Shown here: positions 1 through 8,378 of the stretch, piece after piece
Position numbering within the stretch: the first letter of the stretch is position 1
Layout of the letters: each line of letters begins with the position of its first letter
IMG/VR virus record: IMGVR_UViG_3300010413_000172
Location: 1-23,637 of that record
Reading direction: 5' to 3' (one strand)
DNA length: 23,637 nt
Source of the DNA: a virus
Position numbers and translations under genes: made by a program
Notes under the pieces: generated by a model
Database searches by the model: none
Told to the model about the DNA's origin: nothing
Seen by the model: the letters and a program-made list of their open reading frames with translations, nothing else

Positions 1-246
1 ATGATAGATAGGTTCACCATCTATAGTTCCAATCAGGTACTTAAAAATACAACTGATACTGCGTGGTCTTGTATGTTTGGTGACAAAAATGCAATCACGT
101 TTGCATCACAGATACTCAACAACGAAATGCTTCGGAATCCGAATGACTTTGGTGATCTCCAAAGGGGTCTTCAGGTCTATGGTCGTAAGGTTGTAGATGC
201 TCCCGGCTTAGGGATGCTCTATGCTTCCGCAGGAACCGAGGTATAA
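1..246 (+). CDS. Major capsid protein, C-terminal part (5' end outside window)
   Basis: These are the last 81 residues of what looks like a phage major capsid protein, the shell subunit of the head. The sequence is open from the first base. The ATG at position 1 is probably an internal methionine, because capsid proteins of this kind are usually around 300 residues or more. The pattern 'FGDKNAITFASQ' (residues 26-37), then 'RNPNDFGDLQRGLQVYGRKV' (residues 45-64), then a 'GMLYA' ending resembles the C-terminal strand region of podovirus capsid proteins. Position supports this: it directly precedes head-tail connector-like genes, and a strong stem-loop lies after its stop, where T7 has a terminator after its capsid gene. 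The call rests on remembered family patterns and gene order. The fold cannot be confirmed from this fragment. Confidence 0.7.
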   Translation: MIDRFTIYSSNQVLKNTTDTAWSCMFGDKNAITFASQILNNEMLRNPNDFGDLQRGLQVYGRKVVDAPGLGMLYASAGTEV

Positions 247-264
247 TAACCTTTAACTGAGAAT

Positions 265-286
265 GGGGAGTGCTTCGGTGCTCCCC
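265..286 (+). terminator. Stable UUCG-capped stem-loop after the capsid gene (attenuator or RNA-stability element)
   Basis: GGGGAGTGC (265-273) pairs with GTGCTCCCC (278-286), giving a nine-pair stem (seven Watson-Crick, two G-U) capped by TTCG (274-277) on a closing C-G pair, the especially stable cUUCGg tetraloop. It sits 18 bases after the capsid stop in the only sizeable gap (247-310) upstream of the final genes. No U-run follows, so it is not a classical intrinsic terminator. It may reduce read-through or protect the 3' end of capsid mRNA. In T7 the terminator T-phi lies after capsid gene 10, a comparable place. Confidence 0.7.
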
Positions 287-310
287 AAACTCACTCCATA
301 AGGAGTTAAG

Positions 311-973
311 ATGTTAGTATCTAAATTACTTTCAGAATGTTCTAATATACTCATTGATGCTGGAAACACTCGTTGGACAGCTAGTGAGTTACTAGATTAT
401 TATAATATGTGTGTGAGAATCCTCACTACACTCATACCTTCCTGCTATACAGTAACAACTGTAATTTCTTTAGATTCTGGAACTCGTCAGACTTTACCTG
501 CAGGAGCCAACAGTCTTATCCAAGTAACTAAAAATATGGGCACTTCTGGTATTGATGAAGGCAGAGGGGTTAGTCTAGTTAATCGTGAGATTTTTGATAG
601 AACATATCCCGGCTGGACTGTAGATACAGCAGCAGAAGCTATTATACATTATATGTATGACGGTAATGATCCATACCAATTCCATGTATATCCATCAAGT
701 GATGGAACTGGAACTGTTGAAATTATATATAGTGCTACTCCTACAGATGTGACAGACTCAAGTGATACTATTCTTCTAAGGTCTGATTATATACCTATTA
801 TATATGAAGGTGTTCTTTGGTTTGCTTTCACAAAAGATTCTGATTCTCCAAATAGTTCTGCTAAAGCTACTGAACATAAAGAAAACTATAGGCAACTTAT
901 CTTAGCCAAGGGTGGTTCTGATTTAAATAGTAACCCAAATCTTGTAGAAATACCACAAATGAGGAAGAATTAA
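311..973 (+). CDS. Head-tail adaptor-like protein (DUF6682-like)
   Basis: This 220-residue protein is the first gene after capsid and resembles the phage adaptor family I recall as DUF6682. In that family an N-terminal helix pair ('ELLDYYNMCVRIL', residues 26-38) is followed by 'GTRQTLPAGANSLIQVTKNM' (57-76), a 'VNREIFDRTYPGW' stretch, then 'IHYMYDGNDPYQFHVYP' and a strand rich in 'VEIIYSATPTDVT'. Proteins at this position form a ring between portal and tail and help gate the packaged DNA. The start has a good ribosome site (AGGAG at 301-305). The stop is one base before the next ATG, so translation of the next connector is probably coupled. The role is inferred from position plus the remembered pattern; the exact family number should be checked. 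Confidence 0.65.
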   Translation: MLVSKLLSECSNILIDAGNTRWTASELLDYYNMCVRILTTLIPSCYTVTTVISLDSGTRQTLPAGANSLIQVTKNMGTSGIDEGRGVSLVNREIFDRTYPGWTVDTAAEAIIHYMYDGNDPYQFHVYPSSDGTGTVEIIYSATPTDVTDSSDTILLRSDYIPIIYEGVLWFAFTKDSDSPNSSAKATEHKENYRQLILAKGGSDLNSNPNLVEIPQMRKN

Positions 974-974
974 T

Positions 975-1832
975 ATGGCTAACTATTCAAATTTCATGGA
1001 TGATATTCTTTCTGAAGTTCCGGGTTGCCCTTATCCTGTTGCACTTGCAAAATTGCAAAGGACAGTTAGGGATTTCTGTAAGAAAACTGATTGTTATCAA
1101 GCAGACCTTGATGATGTAAGTGTTGTGTCTGGAACACAAGAATATACAATATCTGATCCTGATGCTTATAATGAAATTATACGTTTAATATCAGTCAAGG
1201 ATGAAAACGATAACTATTATAATAGTTTCACTTATGACCCACCGACCTTAACTTTAAATTATGAACCTACTTCTGATTTTACTTTATCGTTAAGAGCATC
1301 TCTTCGTCCAGTTAAAGGAGCTACATCATATACAACTAGTACATCGGCAGATTATGAAAATGATTTTACAGATAGCGATTTGACTTCTGGCGTATTGACT
1401 GTAACTCATTCTTTAAATGATGAATATGTTGTTGTTGTTGTGTGGGATAACAATAAACAAATAGTAATACCAGATAATGTAACAGCAACAGATGCAAATA
1501 CTGTATCTATTGATTTATCTGGATATGGAACACTTTCAAGTAGTCCTAACGATTGGCATTACTTAATATTCTCAGGAGCTACATCAGTATCAACAGTAAC
1601 AACTTCTGACTCGACATCAGTTGATGATATAATTTTCTATAATTATTATGATGGTATTGTTGCTGGAACATTAGCACGTTTATTCAGGATGCCTAAACTT
1701 CCTTGGACAGATTTAGAGATGGCTAAGATATATAACAGTGAATATAATGGCTATGTAAACAAAGCCAGAATAGATAATAATAAACAGTTTACTGCAAGAG
1801 ACTTAAGCGTAAGTTTGAAGGATTGGGTATAA
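975..1832 (+). CDS. Connector / head-completion-like protein with inserted beta domain
   Basis: This 285-residue protein looks like a second phage connector subunit. Its N-terminus ('PGCPYPVALAKLQRTVRDFC', residues 16-35) and C-terminus ('YYDGIVAGTLARLF' followed by 'LPWTDLEMAKIYNSEYNGY') match the helical ends of phage head-tail joining proteins that begin with a 'PGCP..' segment. Between them, about residues 130-204, sits a beta-rich insert: 'SGVLTVTHSL', then 'VVVVVWDNNKQIVIPDNVTA', then 'TDANTVSIDLS'. It is flanked by Ser/Thr-rich linkers. That block resembles a small domain common in phage fibres and decoration proteins. GAGGAAG lies just upstream of the start, inside the preceding gene's end. 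A role in closing the head or joining the tail is inferred from context. Confidence 0.6.
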   Translation: MANYSNFMDDILSEVPGCPYPVALAKLQRTVRDFCKKTDCYQADLDDVSVVSGTQEYTISDPDAYNEIIRLISVKDENDNYYNSFTYDPPTLTLNYEPTSDFTLSLRASLRPVKGATSYTTSTSADYENDFTDSDLTSGVLTVTHSLNDEYVVVVVWDNNKQIVIPDNVTATDANTVSIDLSGYGTLSSSPNDWHYLIFSGATSVSTVTTSDSTSVDDIIFYNYYDGIVAGTLARLFRMPKLPWTDLEMAKIYNSEYNGYVNKARIDNNKQFTARDLSVSLKDWV

Positions 1833-1833
1833 T

Positions 1834-2508
1834 ATGGGAACACAAAATCATAAAGCAGTAGTTGCATCAGATGTACATATTATATGGTCATGGTCTGATA
1901 CAGCATTTCCAACAACTGTAACTGCTGATATTGGTAAAGTATTCAGAAACAGTTCAACAAATAAATTATATGTTTGTGTTGCTACTGGTTCATCTAATCA
2001 TTTTCTTGAACTTTTAGTAGCAGATACTACTGGAACTTCTGGTGACATTACAGTACAGAATGATCTTGATGTAACTAATGATTTGACAGTTGGTGGTGCT
2101 ACAACTATTACTGGTGCATTAACTGTTACAGGAGAAATTACAGGTGGAACTAAAGCTGTATCTATTTATGCAGTAGAGGCAACAGATGATGTAACTGCAA
2201 CTGATGGTAAGGCTTATTTTAGTATCCCTGCTATTCTTGATGGGGCTAACCTTACAAGAGCACAAGCTATTGTTATAACAGCAGGAACAACAGGTGCAAC
2301 AACTGTAGATATATACAATGTAACAGATGATGTTGATATGCTTACAGGAGCAATTTCAATAGCAAGCACAGAAACAGTTGGAACACCGGGGACTATTGAC
2401 ACATCAAATGATGACGTTGCAACTGATGATGTGCTAAGAATTGACGTTACATCAACAGCAGACACAGAGCCTCTTGGTCTTATCGTAACTTTAGAATTTA
2501 GGGTGTAA
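1834..2508 (+). CDS. Beta-rich virion decoration or fibre-base protein
   Basis: This 224-residue protein is rich in Thr, Ala, Val and Asp with almost no Lys or Arg, typical of phage surface structure proteins. Residues 1-60 form an N-terminal domain containing 'GKVFRNSSTNKLYVCVATG'. Residues 70-104 are short fibre-like repeats ('NDLDVTNDLTVGGATTITGA', then 'LTVTGEITGG'), probably a beta-helical shaft. Residues 105-224 form a C-terminal beta domain ('ISIPA'-like start, 'TAGTTGATTVDIYNVTDD', then 'DVLRIDVTS' and 'GLIVTLEFRV') of a kind repeated in phage fibre and neck proteins. No catalytic residues are visible. AAGGA at 1818-1822 could serve as its ribosome site, and the stop of the previous gene is one base upstream. 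A virion role is likely; its exact place (neck whisker, head fibre or fibre base) is not determinable. Confidence 0.55.
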   Translation: MGTQNHKAVVASDVHIIWSWSDTAFPTTVTADIGKVFRNSSTNKLYVCVATGSSNHFLELLVADTTGTSGDITVQNDLDVTNDLTVGGATTITGALTVTGEITGGTKAVSIYAVEATDDVTATDGKAYFSIPAILDGANLTRAQAIVITAGTTGATTVDIYNVTDDVDMLTGAISIASTETVGTPGTIDTSNDDVATDDVLRIDVTSTADTEPLGLIVTLEFRV

Positions 2509-2509
2509 T

Positions 2510-3205
2510 ATGGGAACAGTTACTATACTTGCAACAGTTACACAAGACCCATTATCTGAAGGTTATACAGGGGCAGTCTTTGGTTATGGTGCAGATTGGG
2601 ATGCATTACAAGGAACAAAGACTTCTGCAACTCTAAAAAACAATTCTAGCACTATACAGATAGAAAGTCAATACAATTCTGGGCTTGGTCGATATGAACT
2701 GTCAAGAGGATTTTTCACATTTACTGATTTAAGTGATTTTAAAGATGCATTAGATGCTGGCAATAATATATTAACAGCAAGACTTTCATTTTATGTTACA
2801 TTAAAAGATGTTCATACAATCAACAATAGGGGTGGGATAGCATTATATCAAGGAACATATAGTAATGCTTATTTTACTGGTTCTGATTTTAGAGAATTTT
2901 CAACATATTTTGGTAAAGTAGACTTAATTTCAACTTCATCTAATGGATGGATTAATATCTATTTCAATCAAGATGGTCTTGATTATTTAGTAACACAAGC
3001 TAACGCATCAGCTTCAGCAAAACTTTGCATAAGAACTTATGAAGATTATTATGACTTAGCTCCTTTATCTAGTCTATATCCTATTACTCAAGTAACCTAT
3101 ATAAGAGGGAATACAGGAACATATGTAAATTATAAACCACGTTTAGTAATAACATATGATACTACAGCAATAGCATTTAAACCTAAAGTTATGGTATTTA
3201 ACTAA
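2510..3205 (+). CDS. Beta-sandwich virion protein, DNRLRE / carbohydrate-binding-like
   Basis: This 231-residue protein has the outline of a DNRLRE-type or carbohydrate-binding beta-sandwich. It shows 'GRYELSRGFFTF' (60-71), a strand 'ILTARLSFYVT' (87-97), a central 'NGWINIYFNQDGLDYL', then 'AKLCIRTYEDYYD', and ends with 'YKPRLVITYD' (208-217). That last segment resembles the '(R/K)P-L-V-I-T-Y' close of this domain. In bacteria such domains sit on secreted or wall-anchored proteins and can bind sugars. In a phage tail cluster the likely job is virion decoration or weak attachment to host surface sugars. The start follows the previous stop by one base with only a weak ribosome-site match (AGGGTG), and the stop overlaps the next ATG (TAATG), so translation is probably coupled. 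Function is inference. Confidence 0.5.
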   Translation: MGTVTILATVTQDPLSEGYTGAVFGYGADWDALQGTKTSATLKNNSSTIQIESQYNSGLGRYELSRGFFTFTDLSDFKDALDAGNNILTARLSFYVTLKDVHTINNRGGIALYQGTYSNAYFTGSDFREFSTYFGKVDLISTSSNGWINIYFNQDGLDYLVTQANASASAKLCIRTYEDYYDLAPLSSLYPITQVTYIRGNTGTYVNYKPRLVITYDTTAIAFKPKVMVFN

Positions 3206-5619
3206 TGGCAAATATACGATTAAATACATTTGATGGTAGATCGCCACAAGTAGACCCAAAAAGATTATCAGAATCAGATTCCCAAACTGCGAAGAATTGT
3301 GATTTCCGTTATGGTAACTTAAGACCAATCGATGGATTAACTAAGGGAGACATGATGGGTGGTCTTCGTATAGTTGATATAGGTGGAACTATTAGTTGGT
3401 ATAATAGAATAGATGATGATACAGTATCATGTACATCTACTGCTCATGGTTTAACTACTGGTAATACTATAACAATTACAGAGAGTATAAACTATAATGG
3501 AAACTTTACTGTAACAGTTATTGATACTAATACATTTTCAATAACAGCAACAGATTTATGGAAAACTAATGACAAAGCTGGTGAATGGGTAAAGGACTAT
3601 ATTGTTATTCAGGATTCGACAGGCAACCTAACATCTACTGCTGTTGATGGTAATGGAGCATCTCCGGGTGATATAGATGCAGACATAACAGTAGAAACTG
3701 ATGCAGCACATGGATTATCTGTAGGTGATAATGTTTGGTTTGATAGTACAATGGGTGGGGTTGGTTATTATCCTACTGTATATACTATAACAGCTAAAAC
3801 TGATACTACATTTACATTTACTGCAACATATGTAGCAAATGCAGACCCATCAGATTCAGATTGGTTTGCTGGTGATTATGTTGTTACAGGTGAAGTAGGT
3901 TCTATCTATCTTATGAATGATAGTTGGTTAAATCTAGCTGGTGATACAGATTTTGCTGAATCATTTATAGCTGATAATAATTATAGAATTTACTATACAT
4001 CTGAATCAGGCCCAAGGCAAACTGATTATGATTTGGCTATACAAGGCCAATCATATCAATGGCCTTTTGAATATAATAGATTAGGGATAGAGAGTCCTCC
4101 TGATTCTATCAAAGCTACTGCCTCTGACGACACAACTGTTTTGGCTGACGATACAACTTCTTTAACAGTTGCACAATCAGTAGCATATGTTTATACATAT
4201 GTAACAGGATGGGATGAAGAGGGGCCAGAGTCGCCAGCTTCAGATGTTATTGATATTGAGGTAAATCAGAAAGTAACTCTTACTGGTTTCTCATTACCAT
4301 TAGTATATGCTAATAATATTGATTATATTCGTTTATATAAAACAGTTACAGGGACAGATGGCACTACAGAATATCTTCAGATAAACAGAAAAGGAATAAT
4401 AACAGGAACTACAGATGGTACTGATAAGGTTGTTATAGCTTCAGCAGGTCACGGACTTGTTGACACAACAGAAGCACCGACTGTTTTAATATATGGCACA
4501 ACAAGTTATAATGGTGAATGGACAGTTGAAGTAATAAATTCAGATTCATTCTATATACTTGACGATCAAGGAGTTTATATTGATTGGACATCTGGAACTG
4601 AAGAAGGTGAATGGGTACAAACATCTGACATAACATTAACTGATGCTGTAACATATGGAGTAATAGATAGAAATGACCCTGAAGATGCTGGTATACAACT
4701 CTCTACTGAGGATTTCGATCCACCGCCAACTGATTTGCAAGATATTCGTTTATTCTCTAATAATATTTATGCTGGTTTTAATGGAGATAATGAGCTTTGC
4801 TTATCAGAGCCGGGTTATCCGTATGCTTGGCCTATAAAATATAGAATACCTGTTGCATATTCTATTATAGCGGTTAGTGGATATTTGTCCACATTGCTTG
4901 TTCTTACTGATGAACAACCATTCTTGGTAGTAGGGACAGACCCATCAACAATGACTCTATATCCAATGCCATACAAGAAACCATGTATTAATAATACAGG
5001 TGTTGTCTCAACTCCAAATGGTGTGCTTTATCCTACATATGATGGACTATATAGAGTAACTTCATCTAGTGGTGATCTTGTTACTCGCAGAGTTATTGAT
5101 AGAATAACATGGGAAAACTATCCGCTAACTGATATATATGCTGCATATTTTGATGGTAAATATATAGCTTTCTTTAAGAATACTAATACTGGATTCTATC
5201 TTGATTTTGAAGCACAAAATTTAAGATTAGTTGATATTGAGTTTCCTGTTGATTTTAGATTTAAAAACTTTCATAATGATGGGCAGGACTTGTATCTATT
5301 AAGTACAGATAATTATTTATATCAATGGGGTGATGATCCAGATACACCTTTGACATATACATGGAAAAGTAAAATATTCCAATTTCTTTCTGCTACTAAT
5401 TTTTCTATTGCTAGGATTATAAATGATGGAACTAATGATTTAACTTTTAATCTTTATGTAGATGGTAGTTCAACTGCGTTTCATTATGAGAATGTAAGCG
5501 GGGATGATCTATTTAGATTGCCTGCAGGAACCAGAGCTAAAGAATTTGAGATTGAGGTTACTGGAACATCTCATGTTGACTTAATAGAAATTGCAAATAC
5601 TATTGAGGAACTTGAATAA
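3205..5619 (+). CDS. Tail nozzle / tail tubular-like structural protein with three AHGL repeats
   Basis: This 804-residue structural protein opens with 'NTFDGRSPQVDPKRLSESD', 'AKNCDFRYGNLRP', a start I recognise from podovirus tail nozzle or tail-tubular-B-like proteins. The body looks like a beta-propeller ('LQDIRLFSNNIYAGFNGDNE', 'LVLTDEQPFLVVGTDPSTM', 'NGVLYPTYDGLYRVT'). An Ig/Fn3-like segment lies near residues 300-395 ('YVYTYVTGWDEEGPESPAS'). Three related inserts start near residues 72, 161 and 407. Each has (A/G)HGL, a turn, and a 'YNG.(F/W).V..I....F.I' strand pair, resembling the FCCH-like beta domain found in phage tail proteins. Such proteins form the tail tube end through which DNA leaves. 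It starts on a TAATG overlap without a strong ribosome site. Tail role likely; T7 gp12 equivalence is inference. Confidence 0.65.
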   Translation: MANIRLNTFDGRSPQVDPKRLSESDSQTAKNCDFRYGNLRPIDGLTKGDMMGGLRIVDIGGTISWYNRIDDDTVSCTSTAHGLTTGNTITITESINYNGNFTVTVIDTNTFSITATDLWKTNDKAGEWVKDYIVIQDSTGNLTSTAVDGNGASPGDIDADITVETDAAHGLSVGDNVWFDSTMGGVGYYPTVYTITAKTDTTFTFTATYVANADPSDSDWFAGDYVVTGEVGSIYLMNDSWLNLAGDTDFAESFIADNNYRIYYTSESGPRQTDYDLAIQGQSYQWPFEYNRLGIESPPDSIKATASDDTTVLADDTTSLTVAQSVAYVYTYVTGWDEEGPESPASDVIDIEVNQKVTLTGFSLPLVYANNIDYIRLYKTVTGTDGTTEYLQINRKGIITGTTDGTDKVVIASAGHGLVDTTEAPTVLIYGTTSYNGEWTVEVINSDSFYILDDQGVYIDWTSGTEEGEWVQTSDITLTDAVTYGVIDRNDPEDAGIQLSTEDFDPPPTDLQDIRLFSNNIYAGFNGDNELCLSEPGYPYAWPIKYRIPVAYSIIAVSGYLSTLLVLTDEQPFLVVGTDPSTMTLYPMPYKKPCINNTGVVSTPNGVLYPTYDGLYRVTSSSGDLVTRRVIDRITWENYPLTDIYAAYFDGKYIAFFKNTNTGFYLDFEAQNLRLVDIEFPVDFRFKNFHNDGQDLYLLSTDNYLYQWGDDPDTPLTYTWKSKIFQFLSATNFSIARIINDGTNDLTFNLYVDGSSTAFHYENVSGDDLFRLPAGTRAKEFEIEVTGTSHVDLIEIANTIEELE

Positions 5620-8087
5620 TGGCAATCAAAAAATATAAAAGAACTATTAAAATACCTTCTATTCCAGAAGTAGACAAGAAGTTCATAGAAGAATATCCAG
5701 AAACTCATAGAGTTCTAATGGCTATGAAGGAGCAATTAGAGGTTTATGAGAAGCGTGGTAGCCATGATGATTCTGTTGTAAAATTTAAAGACCTTGATCT
5801 TAGTAAACAGTGGACATCTACAAGCATAACAACTCAAAGTGTTAGTCCATCTACAACAATAAATACTGTTCAGGATTTTCTTTCATTGCAAGGGAGTTCT
5901 GGATTAGCAACTGGTGGAGATATAACAGATAATGGTGACCAGACATTTACAGTAGCAAAAGGAACAGGTTGGATTCGTAATGCTAACCAACATGATGCAA
6001 CATTGTTAGCTTGTAATTGGAATGAATCTGCTGATATAGCTATAGCTGACGGAACTCTTTATTTTGTTTATGTAGATTATAACAATGGTCAACCAATTAT
6101 ATCTACTACTGAGACAAGAGATGACATAACAGGGCATGATTCATTTGAAATTGGTCGTGTTGTTAGAGAAGGGACTACTCTTCATATACAATATAATCCT
6201 GATTTAGTTGTACATGGCATTGGTCATGTAACAGAAAGATTCCGTCATCAAGTAGGGATACAAAGAGCTTCTGGTATTATTCTATCTGAAACAGGAACAC
6301 GTAATATTACTGTAACTGCTGGTGAAATATATGCTAAGCTAAATGAATATGACACAGCAGCTATAGATACATCAGCAACAGATACTTTTGATAGTTATTT
6401 AACCAACACATTATCATCTTCTGGAAATACACAATGGGACAACCAGAACTATGATAATGCTGGTGTATTAACAGCTATGACTGTCGGTAGATATGGAAAC
6501 CTCTGGTTCTTTATGGAAGCAGATGGTGGTCTTGTTTGTGTATATGGGACAAGCAATGCTGCTACTCAATCTGTAGCTGAAACAGAGAGTGCTCCAACTG
6601 TATTGCCTAAAAGGTTGCAGGAACAGGGTGGAATATTAATAGCTAGATTAACATATCAAAAAAGTGCTAGTTCTGCTGCTGCTATAGTTAATCCGTTCAC
6701 TACTTCTTTTACTGCTGCATCTGCATCAGATCATGGGAACCTTGCAGGACTAGCAGATGACGATCATTCTCAATATTTATTAGCTTCACAAGCTACAGAC
6801 AGAGGTACATTTACTACAAATTGGGCAGACCTCACTGATTCAGGAGCAACAACATTACATAAACACGATCATGGAGGAATGGACGGTTTAGGTGATGACG
6901 ATCATAGTCAGTATCTTCTTGTTGATGGCACAAGGGCTATGGCAGGTGATTTAGACTTAGATTCAAATGATGCAAATAATATCAATGCTATTCAATTTGA
7001 TACTGCTCCTACTCATTCACAATCTGAAGGTTCTTTATATTGGAATGGAACAGATCATACTCTTAATATAGATACAGAAAAGACAGGAGTTATTTTACAA
7101 GTTGGGCAAGAGATACTAACAAGAGCAAGAGCTACTGAAAATATATCTAATGGTGATATAGTTTGTGTTGTTGGTGCTCAAGGTGATAGGCCAGCAGTAG
7201 CAATAGCAGATGCAGATTTAGCTACTGCTCATAAAACATTAGGTATGGCTACACATGATATAACATCTGGTACTGACGGTTATATATGCAGATTAGGATT
7301 CGTAAGAGACTTAGACACAAGTTCATATAGTGCAGGGGATATGATATATCTTTCTCAGGTAGGCACAACAGGAAATACATGGACTAGCACAGCACCATCT
7401 ACTCCTGCTCATGCTGTTGTTATAGGAATGATTATAAAGGTTAGTGCTACTGAAGGAATCCTATGTGTTAATTTGACTAAATATCCAGACCTTAACAATG
7501 TAGATGATGTATTAATTGCATCTGCTGCTGATGGCGAACTTCTTGTTTATGATAGTGCATTGGCATATTGGAAAAATTCAAGTGTAGTAGGAACTTTAAC
7601 TGCTGGGAATATATCCTTTGCAGGGCAACTTGCTTTCCCATCTATACAAAATACATCTACAGATGTTAATACACTAGATGATTACGAAGAAGGCACATGG
7701 ACTCCTGTAATTGGTGGAGCTAGTGGAACCAGTGGACAAAGTTATGCTACCCAAGGTGGAACATATACAAAGATAGGACATAGAGTTTTTGCAACAGGGA
7801 TAGCTTTTCTGTCAGCAAAAGGTACAATTACTGGGACTTTAGTAATATCAGGTTTACCATTTGCTTGTGCTTCTGGAACAGATGAATATTCTACAGCAAC
7901 ATTTGGTTCTTGTAAATATTGGTCATTATCTAGTGGTCATGTACTACAAGGATATATAGGGGCAGGGGCATCATATATAACTTTAAACGAAACTGATTTC
8001 AATAATGATAATGTATCATTATTAGCTACATCAAATGTTGGAAACTCTACAGGAGTGATTGTTAGTGTTTCATATATTGCAGCATAA
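5619..8087 (+). CDS. Tail fibre / receptor-binding protein
   Basis: This 822-residue protein is a tail fibre. Residues 1-60 are charged and helical and probably dock to the tail. Residues 85-365 are beta-rich and resemble phage appendage domains. Two copies of a fibre motif follow at about residues 371-388 and 417-434: 'DHG.(L/M).GL.DDDHSQYLL', the second continuing 'VDGTRAMAGDLDL', a very common fibre repeat. The C-terminus (from about residue 685) has 'DDYEEGTWTPVIGG', then 'YATQGGTYTKIGHRVFATG', the tip domain of many fibres, probably the host-binding trimer tip. The start overlaps the preceding stop (TAATG). The downstream 92-residue gene is often beside fibres, suggesting assembly help. 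It is the most host-specific gene here; no depolymerase active site was recognised. Confidence 0.85.
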   Translation: MAIKKYKRTIKIPSIPEVDKKFIEEYPETHRVLMAMKEQLEVYEKRGSHDDSVVKFKDLDLSKQWTSTSITTQSVSPSTTINTVQDFLSLQGSSGLATGGDITDNGDQTFTVAKGTGWIRNANQHDATLLACNWNESADIAIADGTLYFVYVDYNNGQPIISTTETRDDITGHDSFEIGRVVREGTTLHIQYNPDLVVHGIGHVTERFRHQVGIQRASGIILSETGTRNITVTAGEIYAKLNEYDTAAIDTSATDTFDSYLTNTLSSSGNTQWDNQNYDNAGVLTAMTVGRYGNLWFFMEADGGLVCVYGTSNAATQSVAETESAPTVLPKRLQEQGGILIARLTYQKSASSAAAIVNPFTTSFTAASASDHGNLAGLADDDHSQYLLASQATDRGTFTTNWADLTDSGATTLHKHDHGGMDGLGDDDHSQYLLVDGTRAMAGDLDLDSNDANNINAIQFDTAPTHSQSEGSLYWNGTDHTLNIDTEKTGVILQVGQEILTRARATENISNGDIVCVVGAQGDRPAVAIADADLATAHKTLGMATHDITSGTDGYICRLGFVRDLDTSSYSAGDMIYLSQVGTTGNTWTSTAPSTPAHAVVIGMIIKVSATEGILCVNLTKYPDLNNVDDVLIASAADGELLVYDSALAYWKNSSVVGTLTAGNISFAGQLAFPSIQNTSTDVNTLDDYEEGTWTPVIGGASGTSGQSYATQGGTYTKIGHRVFATGIAFLSAKGTITGTLVISGLPFACASGTDEYSTATFGSCKYWSLSSGHVLQGYIGAGASYITLNETDFNNDNVSLLATSNVGNSTGVIVSVSYIAA

Positions 8088-8099
8088 AGGGAAATAAAT

Positions 8100-8378
8100 A
8101 TGCCGACATTAATGACAATAGAAGGAACAGTTGAGCAAGGACTGTTGATTAGAGATGCACTTTGTGCTAACCATAATTATTTAGAAATGATTGCAGACCC
8201 AAATAATATTGGAGAGGAAATACCAAATCCTGAATCTAAAACAGATTTTGCTAAACGTATGCTTCTTGCTTTTTTAAAAAGGCAAGTAAAAATATATAGA
8301 GAGAACGAAGTAAAGGCTACACTTGCAGCAGCAGTAGAACAAGCAGAAGCAGAAGCAGATGGAATAGGTGTAGCATGA
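8100..8378 (+). CDS. Small helical phage protein downstream of the tail fibre (unknown role)
   Basis: This 92-residue protein is predicted to be largely helical. A beta-like start ('MPTLMTIEGTVEQG') leads into 'DFAKRMLLAFLKRQVKIYRE', and the C-terminus is a repetitive Ala/Glu helix ('AAAVEQAEAEADG'). Small proteins with a 'DFAK...F.K..V..(Y/H)E' helix are often found next to phage tail fibres; their role is unknown to me, and a fibre chaperone or fibre-joint subunit would be reasonable guesses. A ribosome site (AAAGGGAA, about 8086-8093) supports the start, and its stop overlaps the next start as ATGA, implying coupled translation with the peptidase-like gene. It is charged, soluble and lacks a signal peptide. 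Confidence 0.6.
   Translation: MPTLMTIEGTVEQGLLIRDALCANHNYLEMIADPNNIGEEIPNPESKTDFAKRMLLAFLKRQVKIYRENEVKATLAAAVEQAEAEADGIGVA

Noticed and set aside
242-247. TATAAT promoter-like hexamer after the capsid gene
   Set aside because: It overlaps the stop codon, and no -35-like sequence stands at the right distance (219-224 is CTATGC). A similar TATAAT occurs at 1828 for the same stop/start reasons, so it is probably chance.
5619-8087. Depolymerase or pectate-lyase tailspike
   Set aside because: No parallel beta-helix repeat pattern or catalytic residues were recognised; the DDDHSQYLL and EEGTWTPV patterns fit an ordinary tail fibre.
8270-8280. Tandem slippery T-run/A-run (TTTTTTAAAAA) in the 92-residue gene, possible -1 frameshift
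   Set aside because: The -1 frame reaches a stop within about six codons, and no downstream stimulatory structure was seen. It would only shorten the protein.
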